DNA of 64,000 bases from the NCBI RefSeq assembly GCF_028389875.1, contig NC_084687.1, forward strand, positions 4,934,157 to 4,998,156, in the 5' to 3' direction. The DNA is from Rhea pennata (Eukaryota; Chordata; Aves; Rheiformes; Rheidae). Of the stretch, positions 22,300-34,800 are shown one piece after another (the stretch's first letter is position 1; each line of letters starts with the position of its first letter). The translations under genes were made by a program, and so were the position numbers. The notes beneath the pieces were generated by a model, which was not told the DNA's origin, did no database searches, and was given only the letters and a program-made list of their open reading frames with translations.

Positions 22300-24230
22300 C
22301 TGCCCGTGTGAGTGGTGGCTGGTGCCGCGGCTGCGGGTCCTGCCCCGGCGCCGGAGGATGCCCTGGCTGCTCTGCGGGATGCAGAGCGGCGGCCGGACGG
22401 GACCGAGCGGCCTCGTGAGCGCGAGGACCCGAGTCCCCGCCGCGAAGCAGGGGTAACGCCGGCAGAGTGAGCGCAACGTGCGCTAGTGAGGGGCGAAGCC
22501 AGGCCAAAAGCGTTTCCCTCGGGGGCCTTCATCCGCGCGTAGCCAGCCGGCCTCTTCTCGGTGCGCGAGACGCAGCAGAGCGGCGCTCAGGGTTGCTGTG
22601 GGTGAGGCTGTGATGGCCTGGGGCGGATGATGGCCAGCTGCTGGCGCGGAGCAGGACCGCTCGAGGCTCCCCCGTCTTCCAGAGGAAAGTTGACCATTGC
22701 ACCCCGCAACTGCGGAGCAGCTCCTGCTGCGCCAGCAAAAAAATCTGCTCCGAAAATGTCAACTGGCCCCAGCAGCTGGGACGCGGCCTCGAGCGGAGCC
22801 TTTCCGCCTCCCGCCTTTCCAAGTAAGCAGCTGGCGGGGGCTCTGCTCCGCTATACGGACTTTCTTGCTGCAGTTTAGAAAACCGTGCGAAACGACTGCT
22901 TTTGATACTTCCGGGGCTCGTGGCAAGTTCGGGGGGAGAAGCGATGCGGCCAGGCGCCGGCGGCGGAAATGCACAGAGCCGCGCTGCGTTCGGAAGTCGC
23001 CCTGGGCTCCGGGGGCTGAGTTCGGATTCGCCGGGGCGCCCGTGTCCCCTTTGGGGCTCACGCGTGCACCCAGCTCTTCTGGAAAAAAAAAAATTGGCGG
23101 GAAAAAAAAGAAGGGGGAGGTTGGAAAGAGCAAATAGGGCCACTGAGTGGGGAGGTCGCCTCAAGCCTGGAGGCAGCTGCTGGAAAAAAAATGGCTTTGG
23201 AGGAGGTGTAAAATGCTACGAGAAGGGCAATGAGGGCTGGTGGTGCTGGGGCGGGGGCTGCACCCGTGGGAGCATCTCCCGGGGAGGCCGCGGCTGGGAA
23301 GCGGCTCCGCGGCCGCGGAGGCGAGGGGGCGGCGGGCACCGCGGCGGCAGCGGCGCTGCCCTTCCCGGCGGAGGCTCCGAGGAAGCGGCCGGCGGCGCGG
23401 GAGCCCCGGGCCGCCCCGGCACGGACCGCTGGTGCGTCCCTCGGGCCGGAAGAGCGGCCGCGTTCGCTGCAGACCTCACCTGACGCCCTGTCCCACGCAT
23501 CCGGCGCGCCGAACGAGCGCGCTGCGCTCGCTGCCCCTCCCGGCACCTTTCAGTCTCAAAGGTGCGCCGGGGGCAGATAGCTATCAGATCAGATTAGTTA
23601 AATGTCTTTTTTTTTTTCCTATAAACGCAGAGCAGGAGAGGAAAAGGGTCAAATGTCTCGGTCCCTCCATCATGCGATAGGAAAGTACTGCTTACGAGCG
23701 AGCCGAGTCAAACGTGCCCCCCGCAGTGCCTGGAAACGCTGAGTGCGTGAAGTCGCACAAAAACTCCCTGGAGAGCCGCCGCTCGGGTAAGCCGCAGGGC
23801 TGCTCGCGGCGAGGGCAGGACAGGGCGGCGGAGAAAAGGAGGGAGCCGCGAGAGCCGGCGCCGGCCGCTCCGCCGGGTAAGTCGCCGGCTGGTCCCTCCT
23901 GCCCCGGCTCCGCCGGCCACCCTCGCCTCCCTTTACCGCAGCGGGTTTCGTTTGTTTGCTCTGAGGCTTCTTTTATAATTTTTTATCCATAATTGATCCC
24001 TCGCTGTGCAGTGATGCAATTTGCAGAGGGGGAGAGCAGCACGGCGGAGCCTGCCCGTGCCCTTACGGAGGGTCGCAGGGAAGGCGGGTGGGACGGGGGG
24101 GGGTTTGCAGGGCCCCCGGGCGCTGGAGCAGCTCTGAGGACCTCGGCACCGCCCCGGACACCCGGGATCGGCAGCCGCTGCCGGCGTCAGTGGGGCCGGG
24201 AGCCTGATCCGGCCGGCGTCCCCTGGGTAC
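22300..24230. promoter_or_regulatory. Long CpG-rich region, candidate promoter
   Basis: Broad CpG density, strongest at 23,280-23,480 and 23,740-23,930. The segment contains the second candidate SOX13 first exon. Long open frames here are composition artefacts. Confidence 0.4.
23700..23876 (+). promoter_or_regulatory. SOX13: Alternative candidate SOX13 noncoding first exon
   Basis: CpG-rich sequence ends in GCTCCGCCGG followed by GTAAGTCGCC, a near-perfect donor at 23,877-23,878. A weaker donor (GTAAGC) lies about 90 bp earlier, near 23,787. The left edge is arbitrary. It would splice to the coding exon at 31,599. Confidence 0.3.
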
Positions 24231-26030
24231 CCGGGAAAAGCTCAGCAGCTCTCAGAGCCGGTTTTGCTGCTGTTTCCCCGCTGCCTGCAACCAGCCAGGC
24301 AAAGGCTTCTGAGAGGCGAGAAATTGGTGTGGAACTTGATTAAAAAAAAAAATTGATGCAGAAAAAAAGGTGAAGAAAGGAAAGGCAGTGGAGGAGGAGG
24401 CGGGGGAAGCTTCTGCCCTTTCCCCTGCGCTTTCACCTTTCTCTTCCCAAGCCGCGTGTCTTCGTGGGGCGAAGCTGGACTGTGCTCTGCGCTCCCGTAA
24501 CCTTCTCAGAAAGCAGTTTTGCTGCTTTTTTGAGATTTTGCTAAGGGCTGGATTCGACCGGCTCCCTCCAGGCTGGCGCTGAGCGCACGGACTGGCGCCT
24601 TGCTGCTGGTTCGGGAGCTCGTAAGGGCTCGGTAAACGGCAAAGAGCCGCTGCCAGGGCGCTGCGGGGCGGCACGCTGTTGGCAGCGCGCCCCGAGGAGG
24701 TGCCGCTCGGGCACCGGCCCTGCTCCGCCGGCTCCCGCACCGCCGCCACCGCCCTCGGCCATGCAAAGCTGTGACCTGTGCGGGGAGGTTCGGATTCCCT
24801 TTTTTTCCCTTATTGATGCGTCTTGTTGGCCAAAGCAGCCCGCTGAGGCCGGGAGATGGGTCCCGTGCAGTGCCCGGCGTCGCGTGGGCGGTCGCGTGGG
24901 CTTGTTCCCCACGCCTCGCTCCTCGGGGCTTTGCACCGTTCTCAATAATTCCAGCGCGAGTGGATGGAGTTTCCTCCGCTTCCCCGATGAGATCATTCCT
25001 ACGCTAATAAATCTCACCATCAGGAAGTTCCACCTGATGTTCGGTTTAATTTTTCCCCTCCTTAAAACCCTCCTATCACTCATCCCAGTAAAGGAAAAGC
25101 CTGTTTGGGTCAGGGCTGTGAAGGCGGTGGACCTGTGCCAGTTTACACCCGGGGAAGGACCCAGCCGCCTCGCTGGGTTTGGTTTCATTACAGTTATAAA
25201 ACCGCTGGTCGGGCAGCAGCGGCTCGTTTCGTCCGCGTCCCGGCAAGAAGCGCGCAGCACGGCTCCGGCCGCGGCATCGCTGCCCTCGGCCGCGGTGAGC
25301 GCCCGGCGGGCCGTCTCCTCCGGGCCGGGCGCCGGCGGCACGGGCGGGCGACGCGCGCGGGCGCAGAGCCGGCCGCTGAGTAATCCCGTACGCCAAGACC
25401 GGAAAGCGTCCCTCTGCCAGCTCATAAGGAACCGGAGCAAGCTGAAACGTCAGAACCCCCGTGAAACCCGAATTAGCAGTAAATTGGAAACTGTTAGTAA
25501 GAGAGGGGCCGTTAGGGGCAGTGGCCTGCTTAAACGCGTGCCGAGCGGGCTGGAGCGGGCTCGAGGACCCAGCCAGAATATGAGGGTTTTGTCGCTGTGC
25601 TTGGTGCGTCTCTGTCCCTCACCGTTCTCGCTGGAGACGTTTTCACCGTAGCGTTCCCACCCGGAGCATCCCGCCTGGCCAGGCTGGTGCCGTGGCCGTT
25701 CCCAGTCTCCGCTCCGTGGGAGGCTCTGCAGCAGCTTCCCCCTCCTGCAAAACCTGCTTTTCCCTGGGCTCCGTGCCTCGGGCAGCCCCGGACGCCCGTC
25801 GTCCTGGCGGCAGAGCCCATTGCTCCCCGGGAGACTCGCGGCACGCTCCCGGGGACCGGCTCGGTGCGGGAGTGCTAGCCGAGCAGCGGGGTTTCCGCCA
25901 GGCGCCGGCGGATCCTCCACCCAGGACGGCCTTGCGCCGACGGGCCGTGGCCGGGGAAGGGTGCGAGCACTGGGAAGAGGCTGAGTTTGATTTAGTTAAG
26001 CGAAAATATTCCATAAGCCTCTTTTAGAAA
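24231..26030. other. Noncoding, nothing distinctive
   Basis: Unique sequence of mixed composition. No exon, repeat or RNA gene is supported. Confidence 0.5.
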
Positions 26031-26575
26031 AGCAGGATGTGAGTCTCCGAGTACAGCGTTTCTCCCACTAAGGACTAAATCTGCTCTAGCTTAGCGCTAC
26101 ACAGCTTTTCAGTGCTCGCAGACAGTTTACACAAAGCTGGGACCTTAGACGGGTGTGTGCAAGAGAGATGGTGGAGATACAGTCCTTTGGTTAAGCAGCC
26201 CAGGTCCTTTTCTTCCCCTCTGCCACAGCCTTGGAATTAATTCTTTTCTCCCTGTCTTGCAAGTGTAAATTCTTAAGTGAATTTAGTGATTAACACTTTC
26301 TTTTTCTCTCCTCCCAAGTTTTGAATAGCACGGCTGATTAGATTTTCCCCGTGAACCTCCGAAGGGTTCCTCTGCTGGCATGCATCAGAGAGATATGCAT
26401 TTAATTAGCAATACTAGATAAGGCCTAGAGGCCTTCAATGAAGGTAGGTTGGATTTTTGGAGAGAATTAGTGAATGCTATTCGAGTTGGTCATAATTGCT
26501 TTAGGGTTGAATTTTGCTGCTGACCAATCTTCCGTGCAGTAATAGGAACCCTCCATTTCTAGTTTTCATCTCAGC
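26031..26575. promoter_or_regulatory. AT-rich block with POU/homeodomain motifs, candidate enhancer
   Basis: An AT-rich island between GC-rich flanks. TATGCATTTAATTAGCAATA at 26,394-26,413 joins a POU-like and a homeodomain site, and further TAATTG and GATTAG cores lie nearby. It is a candidate conserved element in the SOX13 5' intron. Confidence 0.35.
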
Positions 26576-26597
26576 AGATGGAGCAGCAATGGTATTT

Positions 26598-26615
26598 CCC
26601 CCCCCCCCCCCCCCC
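26598..26615. repeat. Poly-C run of 18
   Basis: A homopolymer tract, probably length-variable and prone to sequencing error. Confidence 0.9.
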
Positions 26616-29600
26616 AAAGAGTCATAGCGTGGCAATGCTGGAGCTGTGGAAATAGCAACTCTTCCTCCTTGCAAAGAGGCGAAGGGATCCCCAAGATCCT
26701 TCCTCGCCGCGGGGGCATGGGCACAGTCCTGGGCCGGCTGGAGAAAGGGGGAGGCGTGGGGGCGATTAGGGGGCTCGGGGACCGCTCGCAGCGGGGCGGT
26801 GAGGGGGTGGCCCACTCCCGGGAGTTTCCGTGATGCCGGTGCTCTCCTGGCAGCGTCACCGCCTGGCTCCGACGCGTGGGACGTTTCCGGAGGTGTGCCC
26901 GCCGGTGGGGCCAGCCCCGGCACGGTCCCGGGCGCGTGGATTTGGGGGTGTTCGAGCCCCAGATCCGGGGGTGGGAGGGCCAGGGTGGGCACTGCCTTTG
27001 AGCCGCAATCCTGGGAGCTGATGGCTGGAGGCAGAGACCGGCCTGTTCCGCTCGGACCGCGGGAAATCCCGGCTCTCCCGGAAGCGAGAGCTCTTGCCTG
27101 CGATCCCAGGTCTTGTTGGATGCGGAGGGGCAGCCGGGTCCGAGGGTCGCTCTGCGGCAGAGCAGCAGCCTGGCAGCTCTCTTGCCGTTTGGGGCTCCTG
27201 ACGGTTTCCCATTTGTCCTGGGAAAAGCCCAAGGCTCCAATATGTGCTGTTTCAAATAGCTTTCGTGAGACTTGACCGTGGCATGACACAAGCATCCTCT
27301 AAAGCGCAGAGCCAGGCTTATAAATTCCTATGCCCGTAGCAAGATGCCCTTGGTTCCTACAGCCAGATCTGCAAACTGGAGCTTGTTGAAAAATGCAGAT
27401 GTTTTTCGTACAAAGGTGTTTTACTTTCTTTTTTTATCCCACTGAAAATGTGTATGTTCTCCCAGCCAGCCACTCCGTGTCGCAGCTGCAAATTCAGCCA
27501 GGTTTGCACAAGCAGCAGTAAATCAGGCCGTGCCGTCTGCTTTTCTTTCTCCAGGGTTTGGGCTGCCCTGGGCAGGTGGGGATGAGGATAGCTCCAAGAA
27601 GTTTCTGCTGGTTTGGACTGAAAATCCTGCAAGCCCAGCTCAGGAAAACGGTGGTTCAGAGGATCCTGCACCTAAAGGTGTCCTGCTGGGGTGTCCCTGC
27701 TCCACCCCCCCTTCCCTTGCCAGCCCAACCGTCCCCCTGTTTGCCATCTCAGCTGCCCGCGGGAACGAGCTCCCCGTCGGCTGGGGCTGATGAGTTCGGG
27801 GGGGGGGGGGGCATGAGTTCGTCGGTGTCTTGCAAGAGACACGGGGCTGGGTGCAGGCTCATGCACAGGGGCGCAGACCCGGCCACCGGCGCTTCGCCGG
27901 GCCTGTCTCTGAATGGGGCTGATGCTTAGGGCAGCTTGGTGCTGAGCCCCACGGTGCTGCGCCTGCTTTGCTGCTACAGCAGCGCGGTAGCAGGGTGCAG
28001 AAGAGCCCCGGGGCGAAGGGCTCGGTGCTCAGCCGCAGGCGGACTGAAATCCCAGCGCTGCATCACGAGCCCGGAGTCCGGAAACCACGAGCTTCGAGGT
28101 CGTCGCCTCTTCTTCCGTACGCATCCGAGCTGCATTTCGAGCACGCCACGAGGGCTGCTCGCGGCCGCGCGCCCAGCCGGGCGGGCTGGCAACCTCGTGA
28201 CCTTGCCCCGCGCCGGGGGCCCTTCGGCGCGGCTCTCCCTGGACATCCCTCCGCGGGCACGAAGCGGAGGAAGCCATCTATTCTTTTATGTGCGAAGGCA
28301 CGCTGGGCGGAAACGCTTGGAAAGAGCCCCAAAAGGACATTCCAAGTCTAGCAGGAAAGCGGCCTGCTCGTCTGGCAGGAGACGGGCTATTGTCTCTCCT
28401 GGTGGCCAGCGGGGATTCCTCGGGCCCTTTATGGACGAAGAAAACCTGTGTGTGTCTTATTTTTTCCTCTGCCCACTCTCGAGGGGCTACAGGGGTGGGG
28501 GGGGCACAAATGCTGCAGCATCAGTGTGGCTTTTGCAAATGCAAGGATGCTTAAATGCCACCCTCTCCGCCCATCCGTGCGGCAGGATTGGCCCCTGGGC
28601 GCGGGGCGCGATTAGCACCCGCACCGTGCAGGAACAAGCCCCTGAACCCGCACTTCTGCCCTTTCTTTCTCTTGAGACGACTGAGGCTGGAATTGCTGCT
28701 GTAAAACCTAACTGCGATTGCCTTAATTGGATCTTCTTTATGGCTCTTCCTCGCGCGCTGGCTGCTCGGGAGAGTTTGCGCGGTTGTGGCTTTCTGCCCT
28801 CACTGCACTCTGCGATACTTTCGCCAGCGCTTGGGTTTCAGGTCACCCCAGCGCGGGCGCTGCATCCCTGCCTGAGCCCCTGGCAGAAACTCTGCCGCGA
28901 CTTCGGGGAACCCAGGCGAGAGCAGCTCGCTTGCGGGCTTCCCCCGGAGCGGCCCGGGCCGCCGAGAGCCTCTTCGTTGCGGCAGGGTTTTCGGTGAATA
29001 CCTGCGGTGTCTGCGAAGGGGAAGGACAGGTCCAGCCGGTGGCACAGGCTTTTCTTGGCCCTTGCTCCGAGCGCTCCGTGCAGGTGGGTGTTGCCTGCAG
29101 CGACCTTCTCTGCAAAGCCACGTGCTGCGTGCGGAAGGCAAGGTCGCGGCCGGCCTCGTGCCGCTGTGGAAGCGAGCGGCCCCCGGCGCCGGGCTCGTGG
29201 GTGCCCGTGTCGCTTCCGGGGCCGCAACGACTTGCGGTGCTGGGGGTGTGAAAAGCCCGCGTCCTCGCAGGGCCAGGGTCTGGGACGAAGGTGTCGCGCG
29301 AGGGTGCGTTGCTTTACCTCCCCCGTGCTCTGGGCTCCTTCCCAGTGCTCTGCGCCGGCCACCAGGAGCAGGAGCCTCCTTGCAGCAGCCGGGGAGAGCG
29401 TTTCCCTGCCGCCGGGCACGGAGAGGCTCTGGGTGCCCCAGAGGCTTGGGGGGGCGGGAGGTCGCAGGTGCCCTGGTTGCACGGTGCTGGGGCAGGGTGG
29501 GGGGGTGTTGGCGGCTCTGCCCCCAGCATTTGGAGCCGCTCCGCTGCAGCACGAACAGGGGAGGGAGGGTCGGCTCGCAGCCAGGAAGGGTGGCACAGCG

Positions 29601-31590
29601 CGCGGGGAGAATTGCAGGATGTGCCGTTCTGGGGTACTAGTTCAGAAAGAAAAGCTGCCGCCACCGCAAAACCTCAGCCCGCGGGCCCGCCGGCGGAAAC
29701 GGGCCGTTCCCGCTGGAAGGGGAGGACGCCGGAGCACGTTGCTGCCCCCCACCCCATGCCCTGAGCGTCCCCGGGGGGCAGCCCCAGTTTGGGTCAGGTC
29801 CTGCCCGGAGCGTGCAGGGCAGGAGGAGCCTCAAGCCGAGCAGCAAAGCGGCCGCTGCCAGCCGCAGCCGCCTGGGCACGAGCGCGTTGAACAGTGGGGG
29901 GATTTTTTTTCTGCCTTTGAAAGGTGCTGGGCCATCAGCAAAGCCCTGAACTTCTCGACCAAGCTCCTGGGTTTATTCCTGTCACCGAGCTGCGGAGGCG
30001 CCGGGGGCACGGTGCCCGCGTGGCTTTTCGTGCCTCAGTTTCCCCTGCTGGGAGGCGGCGCGCGGGGCGCGTGGGCAGCTCGCGGGGGGCGAGCCCTGCC
30101 GGCGGCGCGAGACGAGGCTTCCCGCTGGCTCCCGGCCACGGCCGTTTCGCTGCCAAACGTGTCCGTTTCCGCCCCGGGGCCGCGGCGTGTTTCCACGAGC
30201 GGCGCGGCGCGGGCACGGGCAGGACGCCGCGGCCCGGCTGCTGCCACCGCTGCCACCGCTGCGCCGGCCCCGAGGAAGCCCCGCGGCCTGCAAAGCGCAC
30301 CCGTTTGTCCGGCGAAGGGCAGGGAACCGGGATTAAAAAAAAAGCCCCGCTAAGATCAGAAACCCCGGCGCACCCGTGCCCCATTGTGGAGCTGTAACAC
30401 TTCCCTTGGCTTTATTGCTTTTGTCCAACACCCTATTGTTCCACTTCCTTTTGTCCCTTGCGCGCAGCCCTGGCTTTGCACTACCCGGCCGCCTCGTTGT
30501 TTTCGTTTCTTTTGTTTGAAGTTCCTGAGAGGAAGGTTTTATTTTCAGCCGTTTGATTAATTCGCAGCTTGAGCCGGGTTTTGTTTGTTATGTAATTGCT
30601 GCCCCGAGCCGGGCGCTGCTCCCGCCGGCCGGGCCCGGCGCCCGCCCCCCTCGCTCCCATTTTCGGGGGGTCCCCGGGAGCGGAGCTGCCCAGTGCGGGG
30701 GGGTCCCCGCCGCCCCCAGCCCACCCCGGCGGCCCCCGCGGTCCGGCTGGTCCTGCTGCCCGGCTCCTGCCTCCTTTACGTGCCAGCGTAAATCGGTTCC
30801 TTCGCTGCCCATTTTCCACCCGGAAAGGCCGGCGCGGCGAGGGCGATGTTGGTTCCCATCCGTGCCGCGCCGCGGGAGGCTCGGTGGCCAGTGCAGGGAG
30901 AAATCCCTGCTAGCAGAGCATCTCTGCCCCCTCGGACGTGCCCGGTCCCTTGCCGTGATGCACGTTGGCTCGCTGCCCTGACGGCCCCGTGCCCCGCTCC
31001 GGCCCCTCGCCTGGCCCTGGCGTGGCCGGTCCCAGCTCCGAGACGCGCCAGGGGCTCCCACAGGAGCGATTCTGGTTGAAATCCCAGGCATTGTTTAGCT
31101 GGGCCAGGATTTCCACTTCCCTTTGGAACAGGAAACCTGCCTGCCGTCCCGCAGGCTTTCGAGGCACGGCCAACTCGCGAGCCGGAGCCGGGGCCGCCCG
31201 GGGGCTCGGGTTCAGCACGGGGCTCCGATGCCGTGTGTCGACCGCGGCCAAGTCCTGGCGCGTCTCGGGTTCCTCTCCCGCGGGCTGTTAGACGAAGCGC
31301 AAAGGCACACGCGTGCATTTGCCCTAAATCTCGTGCTTTTAGGTGGGTTTGCCTCGAGGCTCTGTTTAGCACTCTGTTCCCATGGTGGCCTGGAGAAAGG
31401 AGGTGCGCCGGGTTTGTTTTCCGTGGCTAAGCTATGAAAAGCCAAGCTCGGGAAGCTGGGAACGATGAGGGCACCGCGGCGGAGGGCAACACCAGTGCCC
31501 TGCCAACCGGGAGCGAGGGCTGGGAAAGGGGGTGCCTGTCACCTTGGGGGGCGCAGGGGCACCCCGCGGCTCTGCTAACGGCCCTGCCAG
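26616..31590. other. SOX13: SOX13 5' intron, noncoding
   Basis: Probably intronic, just before the first coding exon. It is GC-rich with G-runs near 27,799. Inverted SOX-type words (TTTTGT, ATTGTT, TTGTTT) recur at about 30,415-30,525. No supported exon of another gene. Confidence 0.5.
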
Positions 31591-31599
31591 CCCCGCAGG

Positions 31600-31800
31600 A
31601 TGTCCATGAGGAGCCCCATTTCTCCCCACCTGGACCTCAATGGAGCCAGCAGCATGGTGAACTGCACCATCAAGACGGAGGAGAAGAAGGAGGGCTGCTA
31701 CGAGTCCCCGCCGGGGGCTGCCCCGAGCGCCGAGCCCCGCGCCAGCGACTTGCCGGGGCCGCCGCCGAGAGAGGGCACCGACCCCCAGGCCCTGCCGCAG
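31600..31800 (+). CDS. SOX13: SOX13 coding exon 1
   Basis: The acceptor CCCCGCAG ends at 31,598 and the ATG begins at 31,600. The exon encodes 67 codons, through [17 protein letters not shown] to ALPQ, with donor GTGGGT at 31,801. Ends in phase 0. Confidence 0.93.
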
Positions 31801-34800
31801 GTGGGTCCGGGCTCCGCGTGCTCCCTTCCTCGCGCCCGCGGAGCCGGGGTCTCCCTGCGCCGCCGGAGATGCCCGCTGCGGGCATCGCGCCGCTTCGGAA
31901 GCGTTCTGCACCCGGGAGGACCTCAAGCGCTGCAGCCTTTCTGCACTGCCACCCCCTAGTAAGTCGCGCTTTGTGTGCCGCAGGAGTCCTGCTCGCCGGC
32001 CAGCGATGCCCAGGAGTCCAGGCGCTCTGCCTTCGAGCCTGCCGTCAGCAGCCAGGAGAAGCTGGACTTCAATAGAAACCTAAAAGAGGGTAAGAAAGGT
32101 TTCTGAGCGCCCCGGAGACCCCCCGGACAGACCTCCGGGCTCCCTGGGGCTTGCTTTGGGCCTCGCAGCGTTTTTGCGAAGCGCTGCTCTGCGGGATGGG
32201 AACATCCATCCTGCTTTGTGGCGCAAAGCTGCAAGCTGTCCTCACCGAGCTTTCCTCTCCCCGGCTCTGCCGGGCTGCCTCCCGCTGCGTGCCGACGGCA
32301 ACAGTTATGCCAACCATTGAGAAATTACTGTCCAGTGACTGGAAAGAGCGGCTGCTGGGCCGAAACACCATGGAGTCCAAAGAAGTGAAAGGTGAGCCTC
32401 AGCGCTTTGCTGCCCACCTCCACCACCCTCCCTTTTGCTCTTTGTGCCTGAACATGCTGGGCTGGAAACACTGTGTTTCCCGGGCTAGCAGGAGGGGAAA
32501 TGTGGCTGTAATTTTGCATATTTAATCAAAATGTGTAGGATTTTAACAAAACATTCATTTAATTTGACATTGGGGGGTTATCACTGATAAGTTTGCAAGG
32601 ACTTGCCTGTGACTGCCCAGACTGCTGAAGCAGGAAGGTTCACCAGCCCTTCCCTGAGCTCGTCAGGGCCTTCACATCCTGCTCTCAAGTTAGCACTCCC
32701 TTGGCGATGCATCACCCACAAGCACCCTCCTGCAGTCGGGACGGTGTTCGCCCACTCATGAGCCCCTGACCAGTAGCTGCTTGGCTGCTTCCTTGGCCCA
32801 GGAACCCAGGAGAGCCTGGCAGAGAAAGAGCTCCAGTTACTCGTTATGATCAACCAGCTGTCCACACTCCGGGACCAGCTCCTGACAGCCCACTCGGAGC
32901 AGAAGAACATGGCAGCAATGCTCTTTGAGAAGCAGCAGCAGCAGATGGAGCTGGCACGGCAGCAGCAAGAGCAGGTGGGTGCCCGCTGCCTTCCCCACCA
33001 CTGTAGCCCATCCCTGTGGGCAGCCTGCTCGGGGGGAGCTGGGTGTCAGGACCATCCACCCTTTGGTGGATCCCTTTGGCAGGCAGTGCTGCTGGTTGCT
33101 GGTGCAAGAGCACAGAGGCCCCCTGGAAATGGTGGGAGGGTGGCTTTGGTATCAGGCACGCCCAGACTTCCTCAGCCACTCCGGAAACCTTTCCCTTTTC
33201 TGTACTCTCCCTTGCCCATCCCAAAGACTTCCCGTTTTGCTCCGTGGTACCAAGAGTCTCCAAGTCATAGCTGTCTAGCCCCTTTCTGTGTGTACAGGTG
33301 GGGCTGTCCCAGGCAATGGGAATTGCTCTCTAAAATAATTAAACCACACCGGGTCTTTCCCCAGTTCTTCTCTCCTTTGCTCTTGAACATCCATTTTTTT
33401 TCTATGCAGCAGCCCCTGTGACACTATATGCAAAGATGATGTCCCCAGGCACATGTCGGGGTGTGGGGTGAAGCATCATCCCTCCAGCCCTTGTTTCTCT
33501 CTCCCTCTGCTTCTCGAGGTGGCTCAGATGTGGCTCAGATGTGCCCCTGGGGCACGAGCCGAACTCACCAAGCAGAGCTTGCCCGTAACCGTTGGGAGTC
33601 TCTGCAGAGCGGTGGTCCCTGCTGAGCCGGTGCCAGGCCACTTGTACTGGCCCGTAGCCCCAGCAGGGTCCCTGGGAGCCGCTTGTGAGCCCCCCAGCAG
33701 AGCAGGTGCCCTGCTTCACGGTGCTGTTACTGCTACTTAGCTCCTTTGTCTCCCCTTCCGCCAGATCGCAAAGCAGCAACAGCAGCTCATCCAGCAGCAG
33801 CACAAAATCAACCTGCTGCAGCAGCAGATCCAGGTACAGGTGGGGGCCGCCTCCCTGGGACACCCCCAGCACCGGGCAGCTGCAGCCTGTGCGCCTGGCT
33901 CGCGTCTGGGCCAGGCAAGGGGGTGCACACCCTGCCACGTCCCTCAACAGTTATCCGGTCTCTCTGCTTCTCTCCTGTCTTCCCTCCAGCAGGTCAACAT
34001 GCCCTATGTCATGATTCCTGCCTTCACCCCCAGCCACCAGCCTCTCCCCGTGACTCCCGACTCCCAGTTAGCTCTGCCCATCCAGCCTATCCCTTGCAAG
34101 CCAGGTGAGACAGGTTCCCAGGGCCTGGGGCTGAGGGCTGGGCTGCCCGAGCCCTGCGGTCTCCCACAACGGCTCTCCCGTTCTCCTCCCTGCAGTGGAT
34201 TACCCCGTGCAGCTGCTGCACAGCCCCCCTCCTCCTACGCTGAAGAGGGCCAGTGGCTCGGGCCACCTCCAGATGCAGGTACAGTCCCAAACTGCCCCCC
34301 TGCGCCAGAAGCCAGGGTCCTGCGTGCTTGTGCTTCACCCTCCCTTCTCTCCTCTGCAGGAAACCTCGCAGCCGCTGAACCTGACGGCCAAACCCAAAGG
34401 CTCTGACCTCCCCAGTGCCTCCAGTTCACCCAGCTTGAAGCTGAACAGCTGCCAATCCCTCACTCCTAGTCATGGGACCGCGAGGGACCTACAGACGAGC
34501 CCTTCCAACCTGCCTTTGGGTGGGTACCCTAACACACCTTCATTGATGGATACTCCCCTGGCTGCCAGCTCCAGGGCCGATTCCTCTTCTGGCCGGTTCC
34601 ACCTCCCTTAGACAGGAGACATCTCTGCTACCTGGGGGTATCCTTAGTGGACAGAAGCCACCTTGCTGCTCTGTGTCACCCCAAAGGGCCAAGCAGCTCC
34701 TGTTGTGATTGCTGGGGTGGGACTGGGTGCTCTGGGGAGGTTTTGGAGGTGCTGATGCTGACAAAGGCACCATGCTGGTTTGTCACCAGGGTTCCTGGGC

